Origin: Verrucomicrobiota bacterium
GTDB lineage: Bacteria; Verrucomicrobiota; Verrucomicrobiia; Limisphaerales; UBA1319
Assembly (NCBI GenBank): GCA_022709905.1
Contig: JAKLHY010000025.1
Span: 1-64,000 of the forward strand
Length of the DNA: 64,000 nucleotides
Direction: 5' to 3'
Shown: positions 38,674 through 47,085 of the stretch, in pieces
How the letters are laid out: the number at the start of each line of letters is the position of its first letter
Numbering within the stretch: the first letter of the stretch is position 1
Translations under genes and position numbers: made by a program
The notes under the pieces: generated by a model
The model's input: the letters and a program-made list of their open reading frames with translations, nothing else
Told to the model about the DNA's origin: nothing
Databases searched by the model: none

Positions 38674-39522
38674 TTAGGTTCTGGTTTTTGGCGCATACCC
38701 GGTTTTATGCGCCTTGCGATAATCACGGGGCGAGCAGCCGCAGGCCGCTTTGAAGGCTTCGTTGAAACGGCTGAGGCTTTGAAAACCGGCGGCCATCGCC
38801 ACACTGAGAATCGATTCGTCGGAGGTCAGCAACAACCGCTGCGCGTGCGAAATGCGGTGCTGGGTAATAAAACTTGTCATGGTGGTGCCGAACGCCCGGC
38901 GAAACAGATTCATGGCATAGTTCGGATGCAGTTTGTTGGCCTGGGCGATCATTTGCGCTGTCAACGGTTCGGAGTAGTTTCGTGCGATATAGCAGGCGAG
39001 TTGGTCCGCCCGGGAGAGCGCCGGATCGGGATGCCGTGCCACCGGCTCAGAAGAAAGGGTGCGCGCCAGCCGGAGCAACCGCGCCTGAATCTCGAGTCGC
39101 GAAGCCCGTTGACCCACCGGATCGCGCTCCTGACACTCCTTCTCCCATTGCCGGAACTTCAGTGCGTCACAGGGATCGGTAACCGAGTCCACCACCAATT
39201 CGCCCCGAAGGATGCGGTTGACAATAGCCACGGGCAGGCCCGCGGTTAAAAACTCCCCCAGTGGCAGGGTCACGACAAAGTAGGGGTCCCCGCCCTCGGC
39301 CGCTACGATCTGATGCGGGATGGCCGCCCAGAAAATGGCAAGTCGCCCGGCCTTGAGAGTGATGCGATGGCCTCCGAGTTGGTAGGTCAGCGAACCGCCG
39401 GTGAGCAGATTCAATTCGATCTCGTTGTGCTTGTCCGGCCGCGGCATACGGGCGGGTTTCCACAACTCGCAGGTAAATCCATACTCGGCGAAATCGGCCC
39501 GGTTGCTGTCGAATCGCTTCAT
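38674..39522 (-). CDS. AraC-family transcriptional regulator
   Basis: About 282 residues from the ATG at 39522; a TTG ten codons upstream is weaker. Residues about 10-130 form a cupin-like sugar-sensing domain (HNEIELNLLTGGSLTYQLGG, GRLAIFWAAIPHQI). Residues about 180-280 hold the two helix-turn-helix units of AraC proteins: PLTAQMIAQANKLHPNYAMNLFRRAFG, ISHAQRLLLTSDESILSVAMAAGFQSLSRFNEAFKAACGCSPRDYR. It is transcribed away from the twelve-gene sugar operon starting at 39646, with only 123 bp between the starts. This arrangement is typical of a local activator responding to the pathway sugar, which is inferred here. Confidence 0.9.
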   Translation of the reverse strand: MKRFDSNRADFAEYGFTCELWKPARMPRPDKHNEIELNLLTGGSLTYQLGGHRITLKAGRLAIFWAAIPHQIVAAEGGDPYFVVTLPLGEFLTAGLPVAIVNRILRGELVVDSVTDPCDALKFRQWEKECQERDPVGQRASRLEIQARLLRLARTLSSEPVARHPDPALSRADQLACYIARNYSEPLTAQMIAQANKLHPNYAMNLFRRAFGTTMTSFITQHRISHAQRLLLTSDESILSVAMAAGFQSLSRFNEAFKAACGCSPRDYRKAHKTGYAPKTRT

Positions 39523-39645
39523 GCAGCTTAGAATTCCGTAAGTCTTCTCCAATAGTTAGGGAGAATCGCGAAATATTCAAAGCTATTGTCTCATAGTCTG
39601 AATTGCGAATGGCGCTTCAGCCGTCGATCGATTGATCCGCGTACT
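39523..39645. promoter_or_regulatory. Divergent control region of the AraC gene and the sugar operon
   Basis: This 123-bp gap separates the regulator ATG (39522, reverse) from the operon ATG (39646, forward) and should hold both promoters and the operator. A short inverted repeat, CAATAG at 39550-39555 and CTATTG at 39583-39588, is visible around an AT-rich centre. No consensus -35/-10 pair stands out, which fits activator-dependent promoters. Confidence 0.5.
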
Positions 39646-41010
39646 ATGGGTTTAGCGACAAATCGGAGGCTTTTCACCCTCCTGCTCGCAGCAGTCTGGA
39701 TGGGGGGCGGCGCCGCGTGCCCCGGGGGGGAAGCTGCCACGGGAACCGAAACGCCTTCTGGGGGAGCCCTCGACGGCGATCGTCCACGCATCCTCGTCTC
39801 GACGGACATTGGCGGCACCGATCCCGATGACTTCCAGTCCATGGTCCATCTTCTCGTTTACGCCGATGTGTTCGACATCGAAGGATTGGTATCTTCGCCC
39901 TACGGTCCCGGTCGGAAAGAGCAGATTCTGGAAGTCATCGATTGCTACGAAACAGATTACGCGAACCTGAAGACCTATTCCGACCGCTATCCGACGCCCG
40001 GCGCCTTGCGCGCGATGTCCAAGCAGGGCGAAACGGAAGTGGCGCCCTACGCCGGGATGCGGCAGAGCACGGAGGGCTCGGAGTGGATCGTGCAGTGCGC
40101 GCGCCGCGATGATCCGAGGTCGTTGCATGTGCTGGTCTGGGGCGGCATCGAGGACCTCGCCCAAGCGCTCTATGACGCGCCGGACATCCTGCCGAAACTG
40201 CGGGTGTATTACATTGGCGGGCCCAACAAGAAATGGGGGGCCAACGCCTACCAATACATTGCCGATCACCATGGGGCGCTCTGGATCATTGAAGCCAATG
40301 CCACCTATCGCGGGTGGTTCGTCGGCGGCAACCAGCAGGGAGAATGGGGCAACCGAGAATTCGTAAGGCGGCATGTCGTCGGGCACGGCGCATTCGGGGA
40401 ATTCTTCAATCAACAACTCGGCGGCACGATCAAGATGGGCGACACGCCATCGGTCGCCTGGCTGCTCCGGGGCACGCCGGATGATCCGTCGAAGCCCGGT
40501 TGGGGCGGCCAATTCGTCCGGGCATGGGAACGGCCAACCTCTCGTTCCAACCGAATCACCACGCAGGAAGACCGCATAGAGGTCTTCGGCATCCTGGAGA
40601 TCGCGCTCCCCTTGAGCGATGACGCGCCATCGAAGCCGGAAGCGCGGCTGATTGCCGAAAACCAATCCTCGCCAGGCCACGTGGCCGATGACAAAACGAT
40701 CCGTTTTCGTTTCTGCCCAAAGGCGGCACAGGCCTACCGTTTCATCTTCGAGAGCAACGTGCCTTCTCTCGAGGGCAAGACAGGCGGCATCACGGCAACA
40801 TCACCATCGCCCAACCTCGCCGAGCATCCCTCCGCGAAGTTATCGAATTGGTGGACGGATGATCCAACGCCGCAGTGGGCGGAAGGCCCGCATAGCGGCG
40901 CGAAAACCGTCAGCCGCTGGCGCGAGGATTTCCTCCGCGATTTTGCCAACCGCATGGATCGATGCCAAGCGCCCATTCCCATGCCTGCTGCGACGGCGCC
41001 TGGACGGTGA
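39646..41010 (+). CDS. Exported DUF1593 nucleoside-hydrolase-like protein (copy 1)
   Basis: About 454 residues; the ATG at 39646 gives an export signal (LFTLLLAAVWMGGGAAC), possibly a lipoprotein. Residues about 45-330 match DUF1593, the nucleoside-hydrolase-like domain of the cellulose-binding protein Sde_0182 family. ILVSTDIGGTDPDDFQSMVH is the metal/ribose-binding D-x-x-x-x-D-P-D-D pattern, and LHVLVWGGIEDLAQAL, VYYIGGPNKKWG and GDTPSVAWLL are further conserved blocks. The C-terminal part (about 330-450) lacks the beta domain of copy 3 and is weakly conserved. It is the first gene of the operon, so export and early position suggest a role in releasing the sugar. The natural substrate of DUF1593 proteins is not established. 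Confidence 0.82.
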   Translation: MGLATNRRLFTLLLAAVWMGGGAACPGGEAATGTETPSGGALDGDRPRILVSTDIGGTDPDDFQSMVHLLVYADVFDIEGLVSSPYGPGRKEQILEVIDCYETDYANLKTYSDRYPTPGALRAMSKQGETEVAPYAGMRQSTEGSEWIVQCARRDDPRSLHVLVWGGIEDLAQALYDAPDILPKLRVYYIGGPNKKWGANAYQYIADHHGALWIIEANATYRGWFVGGNQQGEWGNREFVRRHVVGHGAFGEFFNQQLGGTIKMGDTPSVAWLLRGTPDDPSKPGWGGQFVRAWERPTSRSNRITTQEDRIEVFGILEIALPLSDDAPSKPEARLIAENQSSPGHVADDKTIRFRFCPKAAQAYRFIFESNVPSLEGKTGGITATSPSPNLAEHPSAKLSNWWTDDPTPQWAEGPHSGAKTVSRWREDFLRDFANRMDRCQAPIPMPAATAPGR

Positions 41011-41119
41011 CAACACCCTACACCGCCGCCAACCATCCGTTGACTCCTTAGAATTCAGGAAGAATCCGCCCCGAATCACGGAAGCATTTTCGATCCGAAT
41101 CCTCTAACCTCATTTCCAT

Positions 41120-42541
41120 ATGAGCCATCCCATCATCAAGTCACCCATCCTCGGAGTGATCTATGGCAATCGCGATTTCTTCCCCGATCAACTAGTCACC
41201 GAAGCCCGCGCGGACCTGGCATCGGTCTTCGCGAAGTTCGGCATCCAGGCCATTCAGCTCGGGGAAAACGATTCCAAGCTTGGCGGCGTCGAAACACACC
41301 CGGACGCCCGAAAGTGCGCGGACTTGTTTAGGAAGCACGGGGAGGAAATGGACGGCGTGCTCGTTTGCCTGCCAAATTTTGGCGATGAGAAGGGGGTGGC
41401 TGACACGCTCAAGCTCGCCGGCCTCAACGTGCCCGTCCTCATCCAGGGCTATCCCGACGAACCACACCAGCTCATGCCCTCGCGGCGCCGCGATTCGTTC
41501 TGCGGCAAGATTTCCGTCTGCAACAATCTCGCGCAGGCCGGCATCCCATTCACGCTGACGAGCAAACACGTTGCGCATCCGATGTCCGACGGCTTCCAGC
41601 GCGACCTCCAACGGTTTCTCGGCGTTTGCCGCGTGGTGAAGGGCGTGCGGGGCGTGCGCCTCGGCGCGGTCGGCGCGCGTCCGGGCGCGTTCAACACCGT
41701 TCGATACTCGGAGAAGATACTCGAGCGCCATGGCGTCAGCGTTACCACGGTGGATTTGTCGGAGATCATTGGCGCGGCGAACAAGCTGGACGCTAACGCC
41801 GCCGCCGTGAAGGCCAAGCTCGCCGAAATCACCGGCTACGCCCCCGCGCCTGGCATACCGGAGGAAAAGCTCACGCAAATGGCCAGGATGGGCGTGGCCC
41901 TCACGGATTGGATGAACGCCAATCAGCTCGATGCCACCGCCATCCAATGCTGGACCTCCGTGCAGGCGAATTTCGGCTGCAACGTCTGCGCGCTGATGAG
42001 CATGATGAGCGAGAAGTTCATGCCCAGCGCCTGCGAGGTGGACGTCACCGGCGCGCTCACGATGTATGCGATGCAGCTCGCCGCCGGCACGCCCGCCGCC
42101 CTTGTGGACTGGAACAATAATTACGCGGACGACGACGACCAATGCGTCCTCTTCCACTGCGGCAACTGGGCAAAGTCCTTTTTGCCCGACATCAAGATTT
42201 CCATCGCGCCGATCCTCGGCAGCACGCTCGGCGTGGAAAACACCTATGGCGCTCTCGAAGGTCGCGCACCCGCCGGCCCGTTGACCTATGGCCGAATCAC
42301 CACAGCCGACGCCGAGGGCAAGATCCGTTGCTACATCGGCGAAGGCGAACTCACAAATGACGAGCTCAAGACCTTCGGCAACCGCGCCGTGGCCAAGGTG
42401 CCAAACCTCCAAAAGCTCCTGCGCCACATTTGCGAACATGGCTTCGAGCATCACGTTGCCATGACGCAATCCCACTCGGCGGCAATCCTTGCGGAGGCGT
42501 TCGGAACTTATTTTGGATGGGACGTATACCGGCATGAATGA
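41120..42541 (+). CDS. L-fucose/L-arabinose isomerase-family aldose isomerase
   Basis: A 473-residue cytoplasmic protein of the short FucI-related family (COG2407 type, not the about 590-residue FucI). AIQCWTSVQANFGCNVCALMS and ACEVDVTGAL are the signature blocks. By analogy with FucI, E306, D330 (ALVDWNNN) and a histidine in EHHVAMTQ (H444 or H445) are the likely Mn-binding residues, so it should be active. It would interconvert an aldose with its ketose, the first intracellular step. It lies 109 bp after DUF1593 copy 1 and 108 bp before copy 2, on the same strand as the kinase and transketolase genes. Substrate is open: D-apiose, D-ribose, L-fucose-like or D-arabinose-like sugars. Confidence 0.85.
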   Translation: MSHPIIKSPILGVIYGNRDFFPDQLVTEARADLASVFAKFGIQAIQLGENDSKLGGVETHPDARKCADLFRKHGEEMDGVLVCLPNFGDEKGVADTLKLAGLNVPVLIQGYPDEPHQLMPSRRRDSFCGKISVCNNLAQAGIPFTLTSKHVAHPMSDGFQRDLQRFLGVCRVVKGVRGVRLGAVGARPGAFNTVRYSEKILERHGVSVTTVDLSEIIGAANKLDANAAAVKAKLAEITGYAPAPGIPEEKLTQMARMGVALTDWMNANQLDATAIQCWTSVQANFGCNVCALMSMMSEKFMPSACEVDVTGALTMYAMQLAAGTPAALVDWNNNYADDDDQCVLFHCGNWAKSFLPDIKISIAPILGSTLGVENTYGALEGRAPAGPLTYGRITTADAEGKIRCYIGEGELTNDELKTFGNRAVAKVPNLQKLLRHICEHGFEHHVAMTQSHSAAILAEAFGTYFGWDVYRHE

Positions 42542-42649
42542 AATGCGAGAGGATTGGTTGCATCGCGGCATTGATGCGTATGACAATGGGGTTGAGAACC
42601 TTTCCAAACACGCGCCGGGCCATCATCAACCTTCAACCCTGACCTCGCC

Positions 42650-43723
42650 ATGAGACACAGCGATCTGAGGTGGCTACTTGCGCTCTTGCTGTCCTTCGCA
42701 ATGCCTGCCCTGCTCATGGCCGCTTCGCTCAAACCGCGAGTGCTCATCATGTCGGATTTCCCGCCGCTGGACGTCATTCCCGGGGGCGCAGGCCGGGGGC
42801 CGGCCGAGAAGCGCAGTGATCCGGACGATGTGCAATCGATGGTTCGCTTTTTGGTTTACGCGAATGAGTTCGATGTCGAGGGGCTGGTGGCTTCGGCAGG
42901 CACTTTTGCCAACATCGCGAGGAAGCAAAACATCCTCGATATCCTGAATCTTTACGACCAGGTGGACGAGAACTTGAGGAAGCATGATTCCCGGTATCCG
43001 ACGGCGGGCCAATTGCGTGCGGTCACCTGGCAGGGCCGGGATGGCTCCTGGGGTAAGCCGGCCAAGGACATCATTGGCGAGGGGCGAGACAGCGAGGCAT
43101 CGGAAGCCATCATCAAGGTCGTGGATCGTCCCGATCCGCGGCCGCTGTGGGTGTGCGTCTGGGGCGGTCCCGCCGACCTGGCTCAGGCAATCTGGAAAGT
43201 GCAGCAGACACGCAGCCCTGCCGATTTGGAGCGTTTCCTCAGCCAGCTGCGGGTTTTCCTGATCGGATTGGGAAACAAGCCGGGACAGGACGGCTCAGGG
43301 CAGTGGATGCTCGACAATTTCCCAAACTTATTCGTGATCGTTTCGCAAAAGACCTACGGCGGGATGTTCGCCCAGAACTCTCCCATCGGAAACCTGGAAT
43401 GGCTCAACGCCAATATCCGCGAAGGGCACGGGCCCCTGGGCGCGGTGTATCCGCGGAGTGGGTTCAATCCGAACAGCCCCGGACAGCAGGAGGGCGACAG
43501 TCCCACGTTCCTGTATCTTTACAGCGCCGTGCGGGGGATGAACGACTCCGAGAAGCCCGAACAGGAAAGCTGGGGCGGTCAATACATGCGGCGAGATCCC
43601 GCCAAGCGGCACTGGTATGATGGGCCGGGCGCAAAAAGTGTCTCCCAGTGGCTGCCCGACATGCAAAAGGATTTCGCCAAACGCATGGACTGGTGTGTTG
43701 CCCGGGATTCGAGCCATGACTGA
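42650..43723 (+). CDS. Exported DUF1593 nucleoside-hydrolase-like protein (copy 2)
   Basis: A 357-residue, single-domain DUF1593 protein with a signal peptide (LLALLLSFAMPALLMAA). The N-terminal acidic motif is unusual: the usual short D-x-x-x-x-D-P-D-D spacing is stretched by about 20 residues (MSDFPPLDVIPGG ... RSDPDDVQSMVRFLVY). The rest is typical (LWVCVWGGPADLAQAI, LRVFLIGLGNKPG, GHGPLGAVYP, EGDSPTFLYLYSAV, and the terminal SQWLPDMQKDFAKRMDWC). The gene overlaps the next one, transketolase N, by 8 bp, so it is translationally coupled to intracellular enzymes despite its exported product. The role is presumably sugar release, but no DUF1593 reaction is established. Confidence 0.82.
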   Translation: MRHSDLRWLLALLLSFAMPALLMAASLKPRVLIMSDFPPLDVIPGGAGRGPAEKRSDPDDVQSMVRFLVYANEFDVEGLVASAGTFANIARKQNILDILNLYDQVDENLRKHDSRYPTAGQLRAVTWQGRDGSWGKPAKDIIGEGRDSEASEAIIKVVDRPDPRPLWVCVWGGPADLAQAIWKVQQTRSPADLERFLSQLRVFLIGLGNKPGQDGSGQWMLDNFPNLFVIVSQKTYGGMFAQNSPIGNLEWLNANIREGHGPLGAVYPRSGFNPNSPGQQEGDSPTFLYLYSAVRGMNDSEKPEQESWGGQYMRRDPAKRHWYDGPGAKSVSQWLPDMQKDFAKRMDWCVARDSSHD

Positions 43724-44558
43724 CCGCGAACTTCAACTCAAAGCCATCGCGCTGCGCCGCGCGCTGTTGCGGCTCATTTTCAACGCCGGCGCGGGCCACA
43801 CGGGGGGCGGATTGTCCTGCATCGACATCCTGAACGCGCTCTACAACCGCATTCTGAATGTCTCGCCGGAAAGCTTCGGCGATCCGTTGCGCGACCGCTA
43901 TGTGCAGAGCAAAGGCCATGCGGTCGAGGCGCTCTACGTGGTGCTGGCTGACCGCGGTTTTTTTCCGGTGTCGGATTTGGACTCGGTTGGCCATTATGGT
44001 TCGCGCTACGTCGGTCATCCCACGCGTCATATTCTGGGCATCGAGATGAACACGGGCGCGCTAGGTCATGGCTTGTCCATCTGCGTGGGCATGGCGCTCG
44101 CCGCGAAGATGGACGGCGCGCAATATCGCGTGTTCGCCCTGCTCGGCGACGGCGAACTGGCCGAAGGTTCGAACTGGGAAGCCGCGCTGGCCGCCGCGCA
44201 TTACAGGCTGGATAACCTTGTGGCCATCCTCGACCACAACAAACTTCAGATCACCGGCCCCACGAGGGAGATCATGTGTAACGAACCGCTGGAGGACAAA
44301 TGGCGCGCGTTCGGCTGGACGGTGCGTTGCGTCAACGGCCACGATTACGCTGAACTCACCCGCGCGTTAACCGACGCGCCGGCGCCCGGCCAGCCGACAT
44401 TTATCGTCGCGAACACCATCAAAGGCAAAGGGGTCCGCTTTATGGAACATGTCTCGAAGTGGCACCACGGAGTGCCGAGCGAGCTGGAGTTGAGTCAAGC
44501 CATGACCGACCTCGATGCGGAAGAGGCTCAATTACGCTCGGACGCCTCGGTCCCGTAA
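43716..44558 (+). CDS. Transketolase N-terminal (TPP-binding) subunit
   Basis: A 280-residue protein starting at 43716 inside the end of the preceding gene. It corresponds to the N-terminal half of transketolase: GHTGGGLSCIDILNALY, SKGHAVEALYVVLADRG (TPP phosphate-binding His), GALGHGLSICVGMALAAKM and the GDG motif with D145 (GDGELAEGSNWEAALAAAHY ... DHNK). Split transketolases work as heterodimers with the C-terminal subunit encoded next. They transfer a two-carbon ketol unit between ketose and aldose phosphates. In characterised D-apiose pathways exactly such a pair cleaves apulose 4-phosphate. The location beside an isomerase and FGGY kinase suggests a dedicated catabolic transketolase rather than the housekeeping one. 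Confidence 0.92.
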   Translation: MTDRELQLKAIALRRALLRLIFNAGAGHTGGGLSCIDILNALYNRILNVSPESFGDPLRDRYVQSKGHAVEALYVVLADRGFFPVSDLDSVGHYGSRYVGHPTRHILGIEMNTGALGHGLSICVGMALAAKMDGAQYRVFALLGDGELAEGSNWEAALAAAHYRLDNLVAILDHNKLQITGPTREIMCNEPLEDKWRAFGWTVRCVNGHDYAELTRALTDAPAPGQPTFIVANTIKGKGVRFMEHVSKWHHGVPSELELSQAMTDLDAEEAQLRSDASVP

Positions 44559-44574
44559 GTCCCATTTCCAACTC

Positions 44575-45579
44575 ATGAGTGCTCCCAATCCATCCCTGCT
44601 TACACCCTCCGCCGTGGCGATGGCGGAAAAGCTCGGCCTGACAAAGGGCCGCGCCAATCTCGAAACGTTCGCCGCTACCCTCGAAGAACTGGCAAAGGCC
44701 AATCCGAACATCATCGCGGTGACCAGCGATTCACGCGGTTCGGGCAAACTGACCTCGTTCGGCAACGCGTTGCCCAAGCAGCTTGTTGAAGTCGGCATCG
44801 CCGAGCAAAATCTGGTTGGGATCACCGCCGGTCTTGCGGCGTGCGGCAAGAAACCTTTTGGCGTTTCGCCAAGCTGCTTTTTAACGGCGCGTTCTTTGGA
44901 GCAGATCAAGAACGATGTGTGTTATTCGGACGTTCCGGCGGTGCTCGTCGGCATCAGTGCCGGCGTGAGCTACGGCGCGCTGGGCACGACCCATCATTCC
45001 CTGCATGACCTGGCTGTCCTTCGGGCCATCCACAACCTCAGCATCATTGTCCCGGCGGACAACTTCGAGTCGCGCGAGGCCGTCCGGTATGCGGCGGCGG
45101 CCACGGGGCCGGTCTTTCTCCGGTTCGGCAAGGCCGCCCTATATGATTTGCATCCGCCAGGCGCCCGCTTCGATGCGGGCCAGGCCCTCATGCTGCGCGA
45201 GGGCCGCGACGTGGCCTTCCTGGCGGCCGGCGAGACCGTGATTCACGCCCTGCTGGCGGCGGCACAGCTCGCGGAGCGCGGGCTGGCCGCCCGCGTGCTC
45301 TCCCTGCATACCATCAAGCCGCTGGATGTTGAAGCCATCCTCAAAGCCGGTCGCGAGTGCCGGGCCATTGTCACAGTGGAGGAACACATCGTCCATGGCG
45401 GGCTGGGCGAGGCCTGCGCGGCAGCGCTGATGCAGGCTGGTGTCAGCAAGCCGTTTCGCATCGTGGGCATCCCCGATGAGGAGACGGTGACCGGTTCCCA
45501 GGCGGACATCTTCCGCCATTACGGCATCAGCATGGAAGGATTGAGTGAATTGGCGGTGTCGTTGTTAGCCATCGCATGA
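44575..45579 (+). CDS. Transketolase C-terminal (pyrimidine-binding) subunit
   Basis: A 334-residue protein, the C-terminal half of transketolase. VEVGIAEQNLVGITAGLAACG carries the catalytic Glu (E77) that activates the TPP aminopyrimidine. GALGTTHHSLHDLAVLRAI, PADNFESREAVRYAA and RFGK follow, and the C-terminal regulatory-like domain has LHTIKPLD and TVEEHIVHGGLGEA. It is complete for a small subunit. It lies 16 bp after the N-subunit and overlaps the kinase start by 4 bp (ATGA), implying coordinated synthesis. Partner and active site are shared with the preceding protein. Confidence 0.92.
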   Translation: MSAPNPSLLTPSAVAMAEKLGLTKGRANLETFAATLEELAKANPNIIAVTSDSRGSGKLTSFGNALPKQLVEVGIAEQNLVGITAGLAACGKKPFGVSPSCFLTARSLEQIKNDVCYSDVPAVLVGISAGVSYGALGTTHHSLHDLAVLRAIHNLSIIVPADNFESREAVRYAAAATGPVFLRFGKAALYDLHPPGARFDAGQALMLREGRDVAFLAAGETVIHALLAAAQLAERGLAARVLSLHTIKPLDVEAILKAGRECRAIVTVEEHIVHGGLGEACAAALMQAGVSKPFRIVGIPDEETVTGSQADIFRHYGISMEGLSELAVSLLAIA

Positions 45580-47051
45580 GTGCCATGCTCCTTTCCATAG
45601 ACCAAAGCACCTCCGCCACCAAGGCGGTGCTCTTTGATGACCGGGGCGCGATCCTGGACAAGGCCTCCCGGAACCACCGCCAAATCTACCCGCAGCCCGG
45701 CTGGGTCGAACACGATGCCGAGGAAATCTGGCGAAACACACTCGCGGCGCTCGGCGACCTGGCGGCGCGGCAGGACCTCTCGCGGCTCGCCGGACTGAGC
45801 GTGACCAATCAGCGCGAGACCATTGTGGTATTTGAGCGCGGCACGGGCCGCCCCTTGCACCACGCCATTGTCTGGCAATGCCGCCGCGGCGACCCAATCT
45901 GCCGCGAGCTGCGCGAGGCGGGACACGAAGACGCCATCCGCCGCCGCACCGGGCTAAAGCTCGACACCTACTTTTCCGCCTCGAAGCTCAGTTGGCTGGC
46001 GCGCCAGGAACCGGGTCTGGCGCGGAAGGTGCGTGAGGGCGCGGCCTTGATCGGGACGATGGATGCCTACCTGATCTATCGTCTCACCCACGGCACGGTG
46101 TTTGCCACCGATGCCACCAACGCCAGCCGCACGCTGCTCTACGACATCCAGCGGCTGCGATGGGACGAGGAACTCTGCGCCTTGTTTGAGGTGCCGGCGC
46201 GCGCCTTGCCCGAAGTTCGGGACAGCAGCGCGCGCTTTGGGGAAACCGATGCCGGCGGCATTTTGCCCCGACGCGTCCCGCTGTGCGGGGTCATGGGCGA
46301 TTCCCAGGCCTCCCTCTTTGCACAGCAATGCTTTCATCCGGGCATGGTCAAGGCGACCTTCGGCACGGGCACCTCGGTGCTCCTGAACATTGGCCGTGTT
46401 TTCACGCTGCCACCGGAGGGCCTGGTGACCGCCCTGGCCTGGGTCCTGCACAACAAGCCCACGTATGCTTACGAGGGTATCATCAATTTCTCCGCCGCCA
46501 CCGTGGCGTGGTTGAAAGACCAACTCGGTCTTATTCGCGACGCCGACGAAACCGAGGCGCTGGCCACGGCCGTCGAGGACAGCGGTGGCGTGTTTCTGGT
46601 GCCGGCCTTTGCCGGTCTGAGCGCGCCCTACTGGAAACCCGAAGCCCGCGCGGCCATCCTCGGCCTGACCGCCCATACCCGGCGCGAGCACATCGTCCGC
46701 GCTGCGCTGGAAAGCATTGGCTACCAGCTTCGCGAGGTGTTGGACTTGATGAAGACCGGCGCCGGGGTTTCGGTTCAATCGCTGCACGGCGACGGTGGCC
46801 CCACGGCCAACCGTTTTCTGATGCAATTCGTTGCCGGCCTCTGCGGCGCCGAATTGCGCGTGTCCAATGTACCCGAATCCTCGGCCTGGGGGGCGGCATC
46901 CGCCGGCCTGCTGGGTCTGGGTTTGGCGCCTTCGCTCGACGCGCTCGCCGCTTTGCCGCGCGCGTGGACCACGTATCAACCGCGCCTGACGCCGGAACAG
47001 GCCCGCCAGCTGCTTGAAGGTTGGCAGGCGGCGGTGAAAAGGGTTATATAA
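45576..47051 (+). CDS. FGGY-family kinase of the glycerol-kinase subfamily
   Basis: A 491-residue sugar or polyol kinase. ATP-binding blocks are SIDQSTSATKAVLFD at the start and FGTGTSVLLNIG centrally. All five residues that contact glycerol in E. coli glycerol kinase are present at a constant offset of three: R80 and E81 (NQRET), W100 (AIVWQCRRG), Y132 (TYFSASKLSW) and D242 (GDSQASLF). So the enzyme should accept a glycerol-like end. The operon lacks glycerol transport or glycerol-phosphate dehydrogenase genes and instead has an isomerase and split transketolase, so the likely substrate is a ketose with a glycerol-like terminus. D-apulose fits, because it carries two CH2OH groups on one carbinol carbon. 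Ordinary glycerol kinase or ribulokinase-like activity remains possible. Confidence 0.88.
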   Translation: MSAMLLSIDQSTSATKAVLFDDRGAILDKASRNHRQIYPQPGWVEHDAEEIWRNTLAALGDLAARQDLSRLAGLSVTNQRETIVVFERGTGRPLHHAIVWQCRRGDPICRELREAGHEDAIRRRTGLKLDTYFSASKLSWLARQEPGLARKVREGAALIGTMDAYLIYRLTHGTVFATDATNASRTLLYDIQRLRWDEELCALFEVPARALPEVRDSSARFGETDAGGILPRRVPLCGVMGDSQASLFAQQCFHPGMVKATFGTGTSVLLNIGRVFTLPPEGLVTALAWVLHNKPTYAYEGIINFSAATVAWLKDQLGLIRDADETEALATAVEDSGGVFLVPAFAGLSAPYWKPEARAAILGLTAHTRREHIVRAALESIGYQLREVLDLMKTGAGVSVQSLHGDGGPTANRFLMQFVAGLCGAELRVSNVPESSAWGAASAGLLGLGLAPSLDALAALPRAWTTYQPRLTPEQARQLLEGWQAAVKRVI

Positions 47052-47085
47052 TGGCACACTCATGAAGCGCCCACATTGAACCCCC

